A stretch of DNA of 18,149 nucleotides from Gammaproteobacteria bacterium (GTDB taxonomy: Bacteria > Pseudomonadota > Gammaproteobacteria > Steroidobacterales > Steroidobacteraceae), in assembly GCA_030830595.1 (NCBI GenBank), contig JAURMS010000004.1:1-18149 (forward strand), given 5' to 3'. The stretch's first letter is position 1. Each line of letters starts with the position of its first letter. Position numbers and translations under genes: made by a program. Below the pieces are notes generated by a model. The model was not told the origin of the DNA and did not search any database. It saw only the letters and a list, made by a program, of their open reading frames with translations. Positions 1 to 8,206 of the stretch are shown piece after piece.

Positions 1-698
1 AGCATGATGTACTTGCTTTCGCGTACCTGCTGCACACCGTTCATGCGCAGCAGCAGTCGGCCGATCCATTCCTCGCGGGCACCGTCCAGGGTGGCAGGCG
101 TTCGAATGAGCACCGCATGGCTATCCAGCACCACTTCTGTCTCGACGAGTCGATTGGCGGCCAGGGTGGCACCGGTGGAGACCAGGTCGCAGATGGCCTC
201 TGCCCGGCCCAGGCTTGGCGCGATCTCGACTGAGCCGGCGAGGGTGACAACCTCTGCCTCGACCTGCTGCTCGCCAAGCCAACGGCGCAAGAGATGGGGA
301 TACGTGGTCGCGATGCGCAGCCCTGCCAGGCTGCGTGGCCCGGTATAGTCGCGCTGTTCCGGCACCGCGATGCTGAGTCGGCAGCGGCCGTAATCGAGGC
401 TCATGACCTGCTCGAATGGGCTGCCGATCCCCGCAGCCAGGCGGGCCATGCGCCGTTCTTCCACCACGTTGAATCCAACGATGCCCAGGTCACAGACGTC
501 GTCCTCGACAAGCGCCGGGATGTCGTCGTCCCGAACCAGGAGCACATCTAGAGGCATGTTTTCGCCAAAACACACCAGTTGATCCTTGCGCCGGCTGTAC
601 TTGAGCCCACACTTCGCCAGCAGGTCCAGGGAGTTGTCGGTCAGGCGCCCGGATTTCTGGATGGCGAGCTTGATCCGCGGCGTACCGTCGGGACTCAT
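1..698 (-). CDS. hisG: ATP phosphoribosyltransferase, long form (partial, C-terminus off the left edge)
   Basis: HisG catalyses the first step of histidine synthesis, joining ATP and PRPP to give phosphoribosyl-ATP in the cytoplasm. The 232 residues visible from the ATG at 698 match the catalytic region of the long HisG form. They include IQKSGRL near residue 13, VRDDDIP near 55, the turn LGIVGFNVVEE near 71, IATTYPHLL, and the PRPP-binding stretch ICDLVSTGATLAANRL near residues 169-184. The reading frame is open at position 1, after ESKYIML, so about 65 residues with the ACT-like histidine-feedback domain lie outside the window. The start ATG overlaps the stop of the upstream regulator gene by four bases (ATGA), which suggests translational coupling. 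There is no His-rich leader peptide upstream, so control is probably by the neighbouring repressor and by feedback inhibition. The family call is firm. Confidence 0.96.
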   Translation of the reverse strand, partial: MSPDGTPRIKLAIQKSGRLTDNSLDLLAKCGLKYSRRKDQLVCFGENMPLDVLLVRDDDIPALVEDDVCDLGIVGFNVVEERRMARLAAGIGSPFEQVMSLDYGRCRLSIAVPEQRDYTGPRSLAGLRIATTYPHLLRRWLGEQQVEAEVVTLAGSVEIAPSLGRAEAICDLVSTGATLAANRLVETEVVLDSHAVLIRTPATLDGAREEWIGRLLLRMNGVQQVRESKYIM

Positions 699-1009
699 TT
701 GGCGTCACCGTTCCGGAGGCGATCGGCAACCTGAGCATAACCACTGCCCTGCAGAAGGCACCGTGCCACCCTGCCGACGGTGGTGACGCTGACCCCCGTC
801 AGGCGCTGGATCTCGCGATAGGGCATGCCTTGCTGCAGCAATTCCACCACGGCCCAGCGATCCGCCATGGCCTGCAGCTCGGCCGGGGTGCAGAGATCGC
901 GAAAGAATGCCCGAGCCTCGTCCTGCGAATCGAGCGCCAGGACCGCGCTGTAGAGCGCGCGTTCGTACTGCGCTTGCTGACGCGCACTCACCGGCTTGTG
1001 GAGCTTCAT
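695..1009 (-). CDS. TrpR/YerC-family transcriptional regulator, likely repressor of the his operon
   Basis: This is a 104-residue protein of the TrpR-like YerC/YecD family. The centre has the TrpR-type helix-turn-helix: LCTPAELQAMADRWAVVELL, then GMPYREIQRLTGVSVTTVGRVARCL at about residues 60-85. The N-terminal half is helical, as expected for an intertwined dimer. It is the first gene of the his transcription unit, and its stop overlaps the hisG start (ATGA). A perfect palindrome resembling the Escherichia coli TrpR operator lies 17 bases upstream of its ATG. The reading is a dimeric, autoregulated repressor of histidine synthesis, probably responding to histidine; the ligand is inferred from position only. 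Members next to hisG are sometimes called hisR. No strong Shine-Dalgarno sequence is visible before the ATG. A true tryptophan repressor is less likely, because the operon is for histidine. Confidence 0.88.
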   Translation of the reverse strand: MKLHKPVSARQQAQYERALYSAVLALDSQDEARAFFRDLCTPAELQAMADRWAVVELLQQGMPYREIQRLTGVSVTTVGRVARCLLQGSGYAQVADRLRNGDAK

Positions 1010-1025
1010 GGGAAATCCGTGTTGG

Positions 1026-1049
1026 AATGTATTAGCGTGCTAATACATT
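1026..1049. promoter_or_regulatory. 24-bp perfect palindromic operator with overlapping his promoter -10
   Basis: Two 11-base arms, AATGTATTAGC and its exact reverse complement, flank a 2-base centre (GT). The inner part, GTATTAG-N4-CTAATAC, closely resembles the TrpR operator of E. coli (GTACTAG-N4-CTAGTAC). On the minus strand GATAAT (1052-1047) fits a -10 element, which would place the transcript start near 1040, inside the palindrome. No good -35 is visible. A protein bound here would cover the his start site, so the simplest reading is autorepression by the TrpR-like regulator. The facing metX promoter lies about 32 bp away. Confidence 0.8.
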
Positions 1050-1080
1050 ATCACGCCCGACAGCCAGCCGCCAGCCCCGC

Positions 1081-1109
1081 TTGCCGGCTGGCCAGACTGC
1101 CTCTAGACT
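1081..1109 (+). promoter_or_regulatory. Probable sigma-70 promoter of the metX-metB unit
   Basis: TTGCCG (1081-1086) and TAGACT (1104-1109) are separated by 17 bp, the ideal spacing. The predicted transcript start, near 1115-1117, coincides with the first base of the riboswitch P1 stem at 1117, which supports the call. Confidence 0.55.
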
Positions 1110-1116
1110 TGCAGTA

Positions 1117-1232
1117 CTTTCATCGAGACCGGCCGAGGGACAAGGCCCTTTGACGCCGGGGCAACCGCCCGACCTCACCCGTCGGGAAAGGTGCCAACTC
1201 CTGCGGCGGGCAACCCCGACGACAGATGGAAG
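1117..1232 (+). promoter_or_regulatory. SAM-I (S-box) riboswitch aptamer
   Basis: The leader holds the conserved S-box core in order: CGAGGGACAAGGCCCTTTGA (about 1134-1153), GCAACC (1161-1166), a P3 hairpin CCCGAC/GTCGGG (1168-1173 with 1181-1186), GGTGCCAACTCC (1190-1201), a P4 hairpin, and AGATGGAAG. P1 closes as CTTTCATC (1117-1124) with GATGGAAG (1225-1232), eight pairs including one U-G. SAM-I aptamers bind S-adenosylmethionine and switch off methionine genes. The downstream genes metX and metB fit exactly. Confidence 0.94.
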
Positions 1233-1272
1233 GCCCCGCAATCGGATCCGGGTATCCGTCAGGGTGGGGCGT

Positions 1273-1356
1273 CGGAGCCCGTTAAGGGCCTTTGCCTCCG
1301 CGACCCTTGTTGTAACGAATTAGGTCGTCTGGCTCGTGCCAGCGAGCGTGGAGGCA
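1273..1356 (+). promoter_or_regulatory. Expression platform between the SAM-I aptamer and metX, probably translational
   Basis: TGCCTCC (1293-1299) is exactly complementary to GGAGGCA (1350-1356), which contains the metX Shine-Dalgarno. A small hairpin GCTCG/CGAGC (1332-1336 with 1343-1347) would bring the two together. In competition, CGGAG (1273-1277) can pair with CTCCG (1296-1300) around an inner CCC/GGG, which would free the ribosome site. This two-state arrangement suggests control of translation. A GCCC/GGGC hairpin followed by only CTTT (1277-1292) is too weak to call an intrinsic terminator. The pairings are visible; the mechanism is inferred. Confidence 0.55.
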
Positions 1357-1360
1357 GGCG

Positions 1361-2395
1361 ATGATGGCATCTTCGGCGAAACCCCCAAGTCCGGTCACTG
1401 GCGGCGGCCCCGGCGTGCCCATCATGGAGGCGCGTGAAGGGGTGCTGCACCTCACTGATTTCCGCCTTCACCATGGCGGCTGTCTGCCGCGGGTGGACCT
1501 GCGATGGCGCCTCGAGGGTGACCCCTCCCTGCCCACCCTGGCCACCTTGGGCGGTATTTCGGCCAACCGCTGCGCCTTCGATCCCGTGCAGCCGGGTGCT
1601 GGTTGGTGGTCAGAGGTCGTCGGGCCCGGTAAGGCGCTGGACTCCGGCGCCTATTGCCTCCTCGGCCTTGACTACTTGGGTACCGGCTCGGCTGGCGGCG
1701 AGGACTCACGCCTGCCGCCCATCTCCTCTCATGATCAGGCCCGGCTGCTGAACCTCTTGTGCGACGCCCTGGAGATTCCGCGCCTGGCCGCCATCGCTGG
1801 TGCTTCCTATGGCGGCATGGTGGCGCTGGCTTTTGCCCAGTCCTTCGCCCAGAGGGTCGATCACATCCTGGTGATCAGCGCCGCACACCGAGCAAGCCCC
1901 TTGTCCACCGCCTGGCGCAGCGTGGAGCGTGAGGCAGTCCGGTTGGGTCTCGCCCATGGGGACGGACCGGCTGGCTTGCGCCTGGCTCGCGCCTTGGCCA
2001 TGGCAACCTACCGCACCCGCGAGGAATTCGATCAGAGGTTCGGCGGTGAGCCTGAGGTCGGGGCGGATCGAGCCTGGTTTCCGGTAGAGCGGTACCTGTT
2101 GTCGCGCGGTGACGCATATATCGCGAAGGTCAGCCCCGGAGCGTTCATGACGCTCTCGGAGTCGATCGACCTGCATTCGGTTCGGCCGGAGGCCATTCAC
2201 GTGCCGGCCACGCTCGTGGCCATCAGGCAGGATCAACTGGTGCCGGTAGAGGACATGCGCGAGTTGGCCGCCCGTCTGCCAGGGCCTGCCCGGCTGGTCG
2301 AGATCGATTCGCACTACGGACATGATGCGTTCCTGAAGGAAGGGGCCCTGCTGGCGCCGATCTTCGCGGAAGCGCTGGGAGACGATGCAGCATGA
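1361..2395 (+). CDS. metX: Homoserine O-acyltransferase, MetX family (alpha/beta hydrolase fold)
   Basis: MetX activates the hydroxyl of L-homoserine with acetyl- or succinyl-CoA, the first committed step to methionine. The 344-residue protein has an alpha/beta-hydrolase core. The likely catalytic triad is Ser149 in the nucleophile elbow GASYGG, Asp291 in AIRQDQLVP and His321 in SHYGHDAF. GGISANR near residue 64 probably lines the oxyanion hole. The ATG at 1361 has a GGAGG six bases upstream; an ATG directly after it is also usable. It overlaps metB by four bases. The SAM-I riboswitch upstream controls it. The MetX family includes both acetyl- and succinyltransferases, and fold alone does not separate them. 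A cystathionine synthase partner and a proteobacterial host make succinyl-CoA plausible, so the acyl donor stays open. Confidence 0.9.
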   Translation: MMASSAKPPSPVTGGGPGVPIMEAREGVLHLTDFRLHHGGCLPRVDLRWRLEGDPSLPTLATLGGISANRCAFDPVQPGAGWWSEVVGPGKALDSGAYCLLGLDYLGTGSAGGEDSRLPPISSHDQARLLNLLCDALEIPRLAAIAGASYGGMVALAFAQSFAQRVDHILVISAAHRASPLSTAWRSVEREAVRLGLAHGDGPAGLRLARALAMATYRTREEFDQRFGGEPEVGADRAWFPVERYLLSRGDAYIAKVSPGAFMTLSESIDLHSVRPEAIHVPATLVAIRQDQLVPVEDMRELAARLPGPARLVEIDSHYGHDAFLKEGALLAPIFAEALGDDAA

Positions 2396-3561
2396 GTGGA
2401 CCTTTGAAGCCGGAGACCACTGCGGTCCGGGCAGGACTCGAAACCGATATCGCCCACGGTGCAGTGGTCCCTCCGCTGTACCTCACCTCGACCTTCACTT
2501 TCGAGGGACCGGGACAAAAGCGCCAGTACGACTATTCTCGCTCTGGCAATCCCACCCGTGACGTCCTGGCGGAGGCGCTGGCCCAGCTCGAGGGAGGTGC
2601 GGGGTGCGTGGTCACCGGGACGGGCATGTCCGCCGTTCACCTGGCGACCACCCTGGTTCGGCCCGGCGAGCGCATCGTTGCGCCCCATGACTGCTACGGC
2701 GGCACCTACAGGCTGTTGTCTGCGTTGCACCGTACCGGACGCGCCGAGGTCGAATTCATCGATATGGCCGATGCCCGGCAGCGAGCTTCGGCCCTGGCCG
2801 GTGGCGCGCGCCTGGTCTGGATAGAAACCCCCAGTAACCCCCTGTTGAGGATCACCGATCTCGCCACGGTGGCTGCCGAGGCGCGGGCGGCTGGCGCAGT
2901 GGTCGCCGCCGACAACACCTTCATGACCCCACTCGGTCAGTCACCCATTGCCTTGGGCGCCGACCTCGTTATCCACTCCACCACCAAATACATCAACGGC
3001 CACAGCGACGTGCTGGGCGGGGCCGTCATCAGCCGGGATGAGGCCATGCATCAGGAACTGGCCTGGTGGGCGAACTGTTACGGGCTCACCGGTGGCACCT
3101 TCGATGCCTTCATGACCATGAGGGGGCTGCGTTCCCTGCACGTCCGGTGGCGCCAGCACCAGTCCAACGCACTGGCGGTAGCCAGGCTTCTCGCCGGACA
3201 CCCGGCCGTCAAGCGGGTGTTTTATCCCGGACTGGAAGCGGATCCTGGCCATGGACTCGCCAGTACTCAGCAGCAGGGCTATGGAGCGATGGTCAGCGTG
3301 GAACTCGCCGGTGGCAGTGCTGCGGTGGCAGCCTTCCTCGCCGGTACCGCCTGCTTCTCGCTTGCCGAGTCTCTTGGCGGCGTCGAGAGCCTGGTCGCCC
3401 ATCCCGACACCATGACCCACGCGGCCATGGAGGAGGGCGCCCGGCGGGCCGCCGGCATCACGCCTGGCCTGCTGCGCTTCTCAATCGGGATCGAGGCGGA
3501 AGACGACCTGCTGGCGGATCTGGGCACCGCGCTCGATCGGGCATCCAAAGCGACTAACTGA
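2392..3561 (+). CDS. metB: Cystathionine gamma-synthase (PLP-dependent Cys/Met metabolism enzyme)
   Basis: MetB condenses an O-acyl-homoserine with cysteine to give cystathionine, using pyridoxal phosphate. The 389-residue protein has the family motifs: YSRSGNPTRD (48-57), the PLP-stacking region DCYGGTYR (100-107), Asp174 in AADNTF, the Schiff-base lysine Lys199 in HSTTKYINGHSD, and SLGGVESL in the C-terminal domain. The length and lysine position match E. coli MetB. The start overlaps the metX stop (ATGA), with GGGAGA just upstream, so the two genes are co-translated under the SAM-I riboswitch. The 3' end overlaps the convergent leuB by 8 bp. Related enzymes (O-acylhomoserine sulfhydrylase, cystathionine gamma-lyase) share these motifs; the pairing with metX favours the synthase. 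Confidence 0.9.
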   Translation: MSGPLKPETTAVRAGLETDIAHGAVVPPLYLTSTFTFEGPGQKRQYDYSRSGNPTRDVLAEALAQLEGGAGCVVTGTGMSAVHLATTLVRPGERIVAPHDCYGGTYRLLSALHRTGRAEVEFIDMADARQRASALAGGARLVWIETPSNPLLRITDLATVAAEARAAGAVVAADNTFMTPLGQSPIALGADLVIHSTTKYINGHSDVLGGAVISRDEAMHQELAWWANCYGLTGGTFDAFMTMRGLRSLHVRWRQHQSNALAVARLLAGHPAVKRVFYPGLEADPGHGLASTQQQGYGAMVSVELAGGSAAVAAFLAGTACFSLAESLGGVESLVAHPDTMTHAAMEEGARRAAGITPGLLRFSIGIEAEDDLLADLGTALDRASKATN

Positions 3562-4615
3562 GGTTTCTCAGCACCGCATCCCCCGCTTCCCGGGTCGTAA
3601 CCCCAGGCTGACCGGGACGCACGAGATCTGCCGTCAGGGCGCCCCCCTCGATGGCCGTGGCCACCGCTCGTTCCAGTGCGCTGGCTTCGGCAGCCAGTTC
3701 GAGCGAGTGGCGTAGCAGGAGGGCTGCGCTCAGGATGGTGCCGTAAGGATTGGCGATACCGCGGCCGGCAATGTCCGGCGCAGACCCGTGTATGGGTTCA
3801 TACAACCCACGCCGCCCCTCGCCGACGGACGCTGACGGGCAGAGGCCCAGTGACCCGGGCAGCATGGCCACCTCGTCGGTCAGGATGTCACCGAACATGT
3901 TCTCAGTGACGATGACGTCGAAGTCTGCTGGACGGCGCAGCACGTGCATGGTCGTGGCATCGATATACGCATGCTCGAGGTTCACGTCCGGAAACTCCTC
4001 GGCGAGCAGGCGCGTGGTCGTGCGTCGCCACAGTCGCGAGGTCTCGAGTACGTTGGCCTTGTCCACCGAGGTCAGGCGGCCACGACGTCCCCGCGCCACG
4101 CCTGCCGCCAATCGGACGATGCGCTCGATCTCGGCCACCGAGTATTCGCAGAGGTCGCTGGCACGATCGCCTTCCAGGCGCTTCTCCCCGAAGTAGATGC
4201 CCCCGGTCAACTCACGAACTACCAACAGGTCGACGCCGGCAAGCAATTCAGGGCGAAGCGGGGAGGCGTGGAAGGTGGCGGGGTGGGACACCGCCGGACG
4301 CAGGTTGGCGAACAATCCCAGCTCCCGACGCAGGCTCAGGATGGCCTGTTCCGGTCGGACCTTCAGTGATGGGTCGGAGTAGCGAGGATCGCCGATGGCA
4401 CCGAACAGCACGGCATCCGACTGACGCGCCAGCGCGAGGGTTGCAGGCGGAAGCGGATCGCCATGTGCGTCCATCGCGGCGGCCCCGACGGCGGCCTGGC
4501 GCAACTCGAAGGCATGGCCGAATTTGGCGGCGATCGCCTCCAGGCAGCGGCTGGCTTCCGCCACCACCTCTGGACCGATGCCGTCTCCCGGCAGGACGGC
4601 AATCAGGGCCTTCAC
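3554..4615 (-). CDS. leuB: 3-isopropylmalate dehydrogenase
   Basis: LeuB oxidises and decarboxylates 3-isopropylmalate to 2-ketoisocaproate with NAD, the last leucine-specific step before transamination. The 353 residues show the family signatures: LPGDGIGPEV at the N-terminus, substrate-loop ELTGGIYFG, SVDKANVLETSRLWR, YIDATTMHVLRRP, the catalytic TENMFGDILTDE with its metal-binding aspartates, and the coenzyme loop GSAPDIAGRGIANP. The start codon is GTG at 4615, embedded in the leuD stop as GTGA, which indicates translational coupling. It is the last gene of the ilvC-leuACDB operon. Its TAG stop lies within the 3' end of convergent metB, and no terminator is visible between them. Confidence 0.96.
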   Translation of the reverse strand: MKALIAVLPGDGIGPEVVAEASRCLEAIAAKFGHAFELRQAAVGAAAMDAHGDPLPPATLALARQSDAVLFGAIGDPRYSDPSLKVRPEQAILSLRRELGLFANLRPAVSHPATFHASPLRPELLAGVDLLVVRELTGGIYFGEKRLEGDRASDLCEYSVAEIERIVRLAAGVARGRRGRLTSVDKANVLETSRLWRRTTTRLLAEEFPDVNLEHAYIDATTMHVLRRPADFDVIVTENMFGDILTDEVAMLPGSLGLCPSASVGEGRRGLYEPIHGSAPDIAGRGIANPYGTILSAALLLRHSLELAAEASALERAVATAIEGGALTADLVRPGQPGVTTREAGDAVLRNLS

Positions 4616-5190
4616 TTCGCGCCCCGTCGCTCGTATTCCTCGATGGCGGGCATGCGCGACAACAGGAAACCGAGTTCATCGACCCCGTTCAACAGGCAGT
4701 AACGGGCGAAACTCTCCAGAGGGAAGGACACCTCGCGATTGCCTGGCAGGCTCAACACGCAGCGCTCGACGTCGACCGTCACCTCGGCACCCGGATGTGC
4801 GATCAGCCAGGCGTGGGTGTCCTCATCGACGATCACCGGAACCAGGCCATTTTTAAGCGCGTTGGAACGAAAAATATCGGCAATCTCCGTGCTGATGACA
4901 GCGCGGAAGCCGAAGTCCACCAGTGCCCACGGGGCATGCTCCCTTGAGGAGCCACATCCAAAGTTGCGACCCGCCACCAGCACCGTGCGGCCCACGGCCT
5001 CGGGAGTGTTCAGCAGGAAGTCCGGCCTGGGCTGTCCTTCTGCGTCATAGCGCCAATCGGCGAACAGCGCCTTGCCCAGGCCCTCGCGGGTAGTGGTGGT
5101 CAGGAATCGCGCCGGGATGATCTGGTCGGTGTCGATGTTCGTGGAGGACATGACCAGGCTGCGCGACGTGATGGTACTTACCTTTTCCAT
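4612..5190 (-). CDS. leuD: 3-isopropylmalate dehydratase, small subunit
   Basis: LeuD forms the swivelling small subunit that combines with LeuC to isomerise 2-isopropylmalate to 3-isopropylmalate. The 192-residue length is typical of bacterial LeuD. The motifs are SSTNIDTDQIIPARFL near residue 15 and the substrate-binding loop GRNFGCGSSREHAPWAL near residue 74. The ATG at 5190 follows leuC by 9 bases. Its strong Shine-Dalgarno GAGGAGGT overlaps the leuC stop, an arrangement suited to equal synthesis of the two subunits. Its own stop overlaps the leuB GTG start. Confidence 0.96.
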   Translation of the reverse strand: MEKVSTITSRSLVMSSTNIDTDQIIPARFLTTTTREGLGKALFADWRYDAEGQPRPDFLLNTPEAVGRTVLVAGRNFGCGSSREHAPWALVDFGFRAVISTEIADIFRSNALKNGLVPVIVDEDTHAWLIAHPGAEVTVDVERCVLSLPGNREVSFPLESFARYCLLNGVDELGFLLSRMPAIEEYERRGAK

Positions 5191-5199
5191 GGCACCTCC

Positions 5200-6600
<1,401 letters not shown>

Positions 6601-6623
6601 GTGGACCGATCCCCTTTCTGCTT

Positions 6624-8204
6624 TTAAACGGCGGCTTGCGCGGCCCTGGCCGCCCGGTACTCGCCCAGGGCTTGCTGGCGATCACGACCGAGCTCGACCC
6701 GATTGATCACCTCCAGGAAGGCCCTGACCCCGGACTCGACGATGTCCGTCGTGACTCCGGTTCCGCGATGGGTGCGACCCTCGTGCTGGACGGTGACCAG
6801 CGCCTCGCCCTGAGCATCCTCACCGCCGGACACGCTGCGCACCTCGAACTTGCGCAAATCGAGCACCAGGCCGGTGATCGTCTCGATGGCCTTGAAGGCT
6901 GCATCCACGGGGCCATCCCCCTCGGACCGCGCGGCGGACTCCCGCCCATCAGCGTGCCGCAACAGGACCCTGGCCTGGCCGCGACCGTCCATCATGGAAC
7001 TGGCCTCGAGCCCTGCCAGGAACCACGGGCCGCCTGACTCCGTATCGAGGTTGAGGACCAGTGCCTCGATGTCGCCGTCGAAGAGCTCCTTCTTGCGATC
7101 GGCAAGGGCCTTGAAGCGGGTGAAGACCTTGTTCAATTCCTCTTCTGCCAATTCAAAACCCAACTCGCGCACCCGCTCCCGAAAGGCATGGCGACCGCTG
7201 TGCTTGCCCAGCACCAGGTTGGTGCGCGACAAGCCGACGTCGACAGGACGCATGATTTCGTAGGTGGAGGCGTGCCGCAGCATGCCGTGCTGATGAATCC
7301 CCGACTCGTGGGCAAAGGCATTCTCGCCGGTAATCGCCTTGTTGCGCGGAATGGGCATGCCGGTGATGGACGACACCAGACGGCAGGTCGGATAGAGCTT
7401 CTGGGTGTGGATTCCGGTCGTCACCCCGAACACCTGTTCACGGGTTCGGATGGCCATGACCAGTTCTTCCAGGGAGCAGTTGCCGGCTCGCTCGCCGATG
7501 CCGTTGATGGTGCATTCGACCTGACGGGCCCCGCCGAGTACCGCACTGAGGCTGTTGGCCACCGCCATGCCGAGGTCATTGTGGCAGTGCACCGAGAAGG
7601 TCACCTTCTCGCCACCCCGGACGGTGCGGCGCAGGTGTTCAAAGGTTTCCTGGAATTCCTGCGGCGTGGTGTACCCCACGGTGTCCGGAACGTTGATGGT
7701 GCCGGCACCGGCATCGACTGCCGCCTGAACCACTTCGGTGAGGAACTCGAGCTCCGTGCGCGACGCGTCCTCAGGGGAGAACTCGACGTCGTCGCAGAGG
7801 GATGCCGCATAGCGCACCCCCTCGGCGGCGGTCTTGAGGATCTCCTCCTTGGCCATGTTCAGCTTGTGCTCCCGATGGATCGCACTGGTGGCCAGGAACA
7901 CGTGGATGCGCGGTCGGGTGCTGTCACGAACCGCCGACCAGGCCTTGTCGATGTCATCGCGGTTGCAGCGCGCCAACCCGCAAATGACCGGACCCTTGAC
8001 CTGCCGGGCAATCGCGTTGACCGATTCCCAGTCCCCCGGAGAGGCGGCCGGGAAGCCTGCCTCGATGATATCCACTCCCAGCTCCGCCAGGGACCTGGCC
8101 ACCCTAAGCTTCTCCTCGGGGGTCATGCTGCAGCCCGGGGACTGTTCGCCATCCCTCAGGGTGGTATCAAAAATCAGGACCCGGTCGGCCTTCCCTGGTG
8201 CCAT
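6624..8204 (-). CDS. leuA: 2-isopropylmalate synthase
   Basis: LeuA condenses acetyl-CoA with 2-ketoisovalerate, the committed step of leucine synthesis and normally the target of leucine feedback inhibition. The TIM-barrel domain shows FDTTLRDGEQSPG (12-24; Asp13 binds metal), VHCHNDLGMAVANS (His206, His208) and NGIGERAGN. A linker region follows, then a C-terminal LeuA allosteric domain (about 395-510). The length of 526 residues is close to E. coli LeuA (523). I chose the ATG at 8204: it is two bases after the ilvC stop, has GGAAGG six bases upstream and begins MAPGKADRVLIFDTTLR. A longer in-frame start at 8330 would run backwards through the end of ilvC with no LeuA-like sequence. It is co-transcribed with ilvC upstream and leuCDB downstream. 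Confidence 0.95.
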   Translation of the reverse strand: MAPGKADRVLIFDTTLRDGEQSPGCSMTPEEKLRVARSLAELGVDIIEAGFPAASPGDWESVNAIARQVKGPVICGLARCNRDDIDKAWSAVRDSTRPRIHVFLATSAIHREHKLNMAKEEILKTAAEGVRYAASLCDDVEFSPEDASRTELEFLTEVVQAAVDAGAGTINVPDTVGYTTPQEFQETFEHLRRTVRGGEKVTFSVHCHNDLGMAVANSLSAVLGGARQVECTINGIGERAGNCSLEELVMAIRTREQVFGVTTGIHTQKLYPTCRLVSSITGMPIPRNKAITGENAFAHESGIHQHGMLRHASTYEIMRPVDVGLSRTNLVLGKHSGRHAFRERVRELGFELAEEELNKVFTRFKALADRKKELFDGDIEALVLNLDTESGGPWFLAGLEASSMMDGRGQARVLLRHADGRESAARSEGDGPVDAAFKAIETITGLVLDLRKFEVRSVSGGEDAQGEALVTVQHEGRTHRGTGVTTDIVESGVRAFLEVINRVELGRDRQQALGEYRAARAAQAAV

Positions 8205-8206
8205 GC

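Noticed and set aside
1277..1292. GCCC/GGGC hairpin with CTTT as an intrinsic terminator for the SAM-I riboswitch
   Set aside because: The stem has only four pairs and the T run only three, too weak for a terminator. The Shine-Dalgarno-masking pairing explains the leader better.
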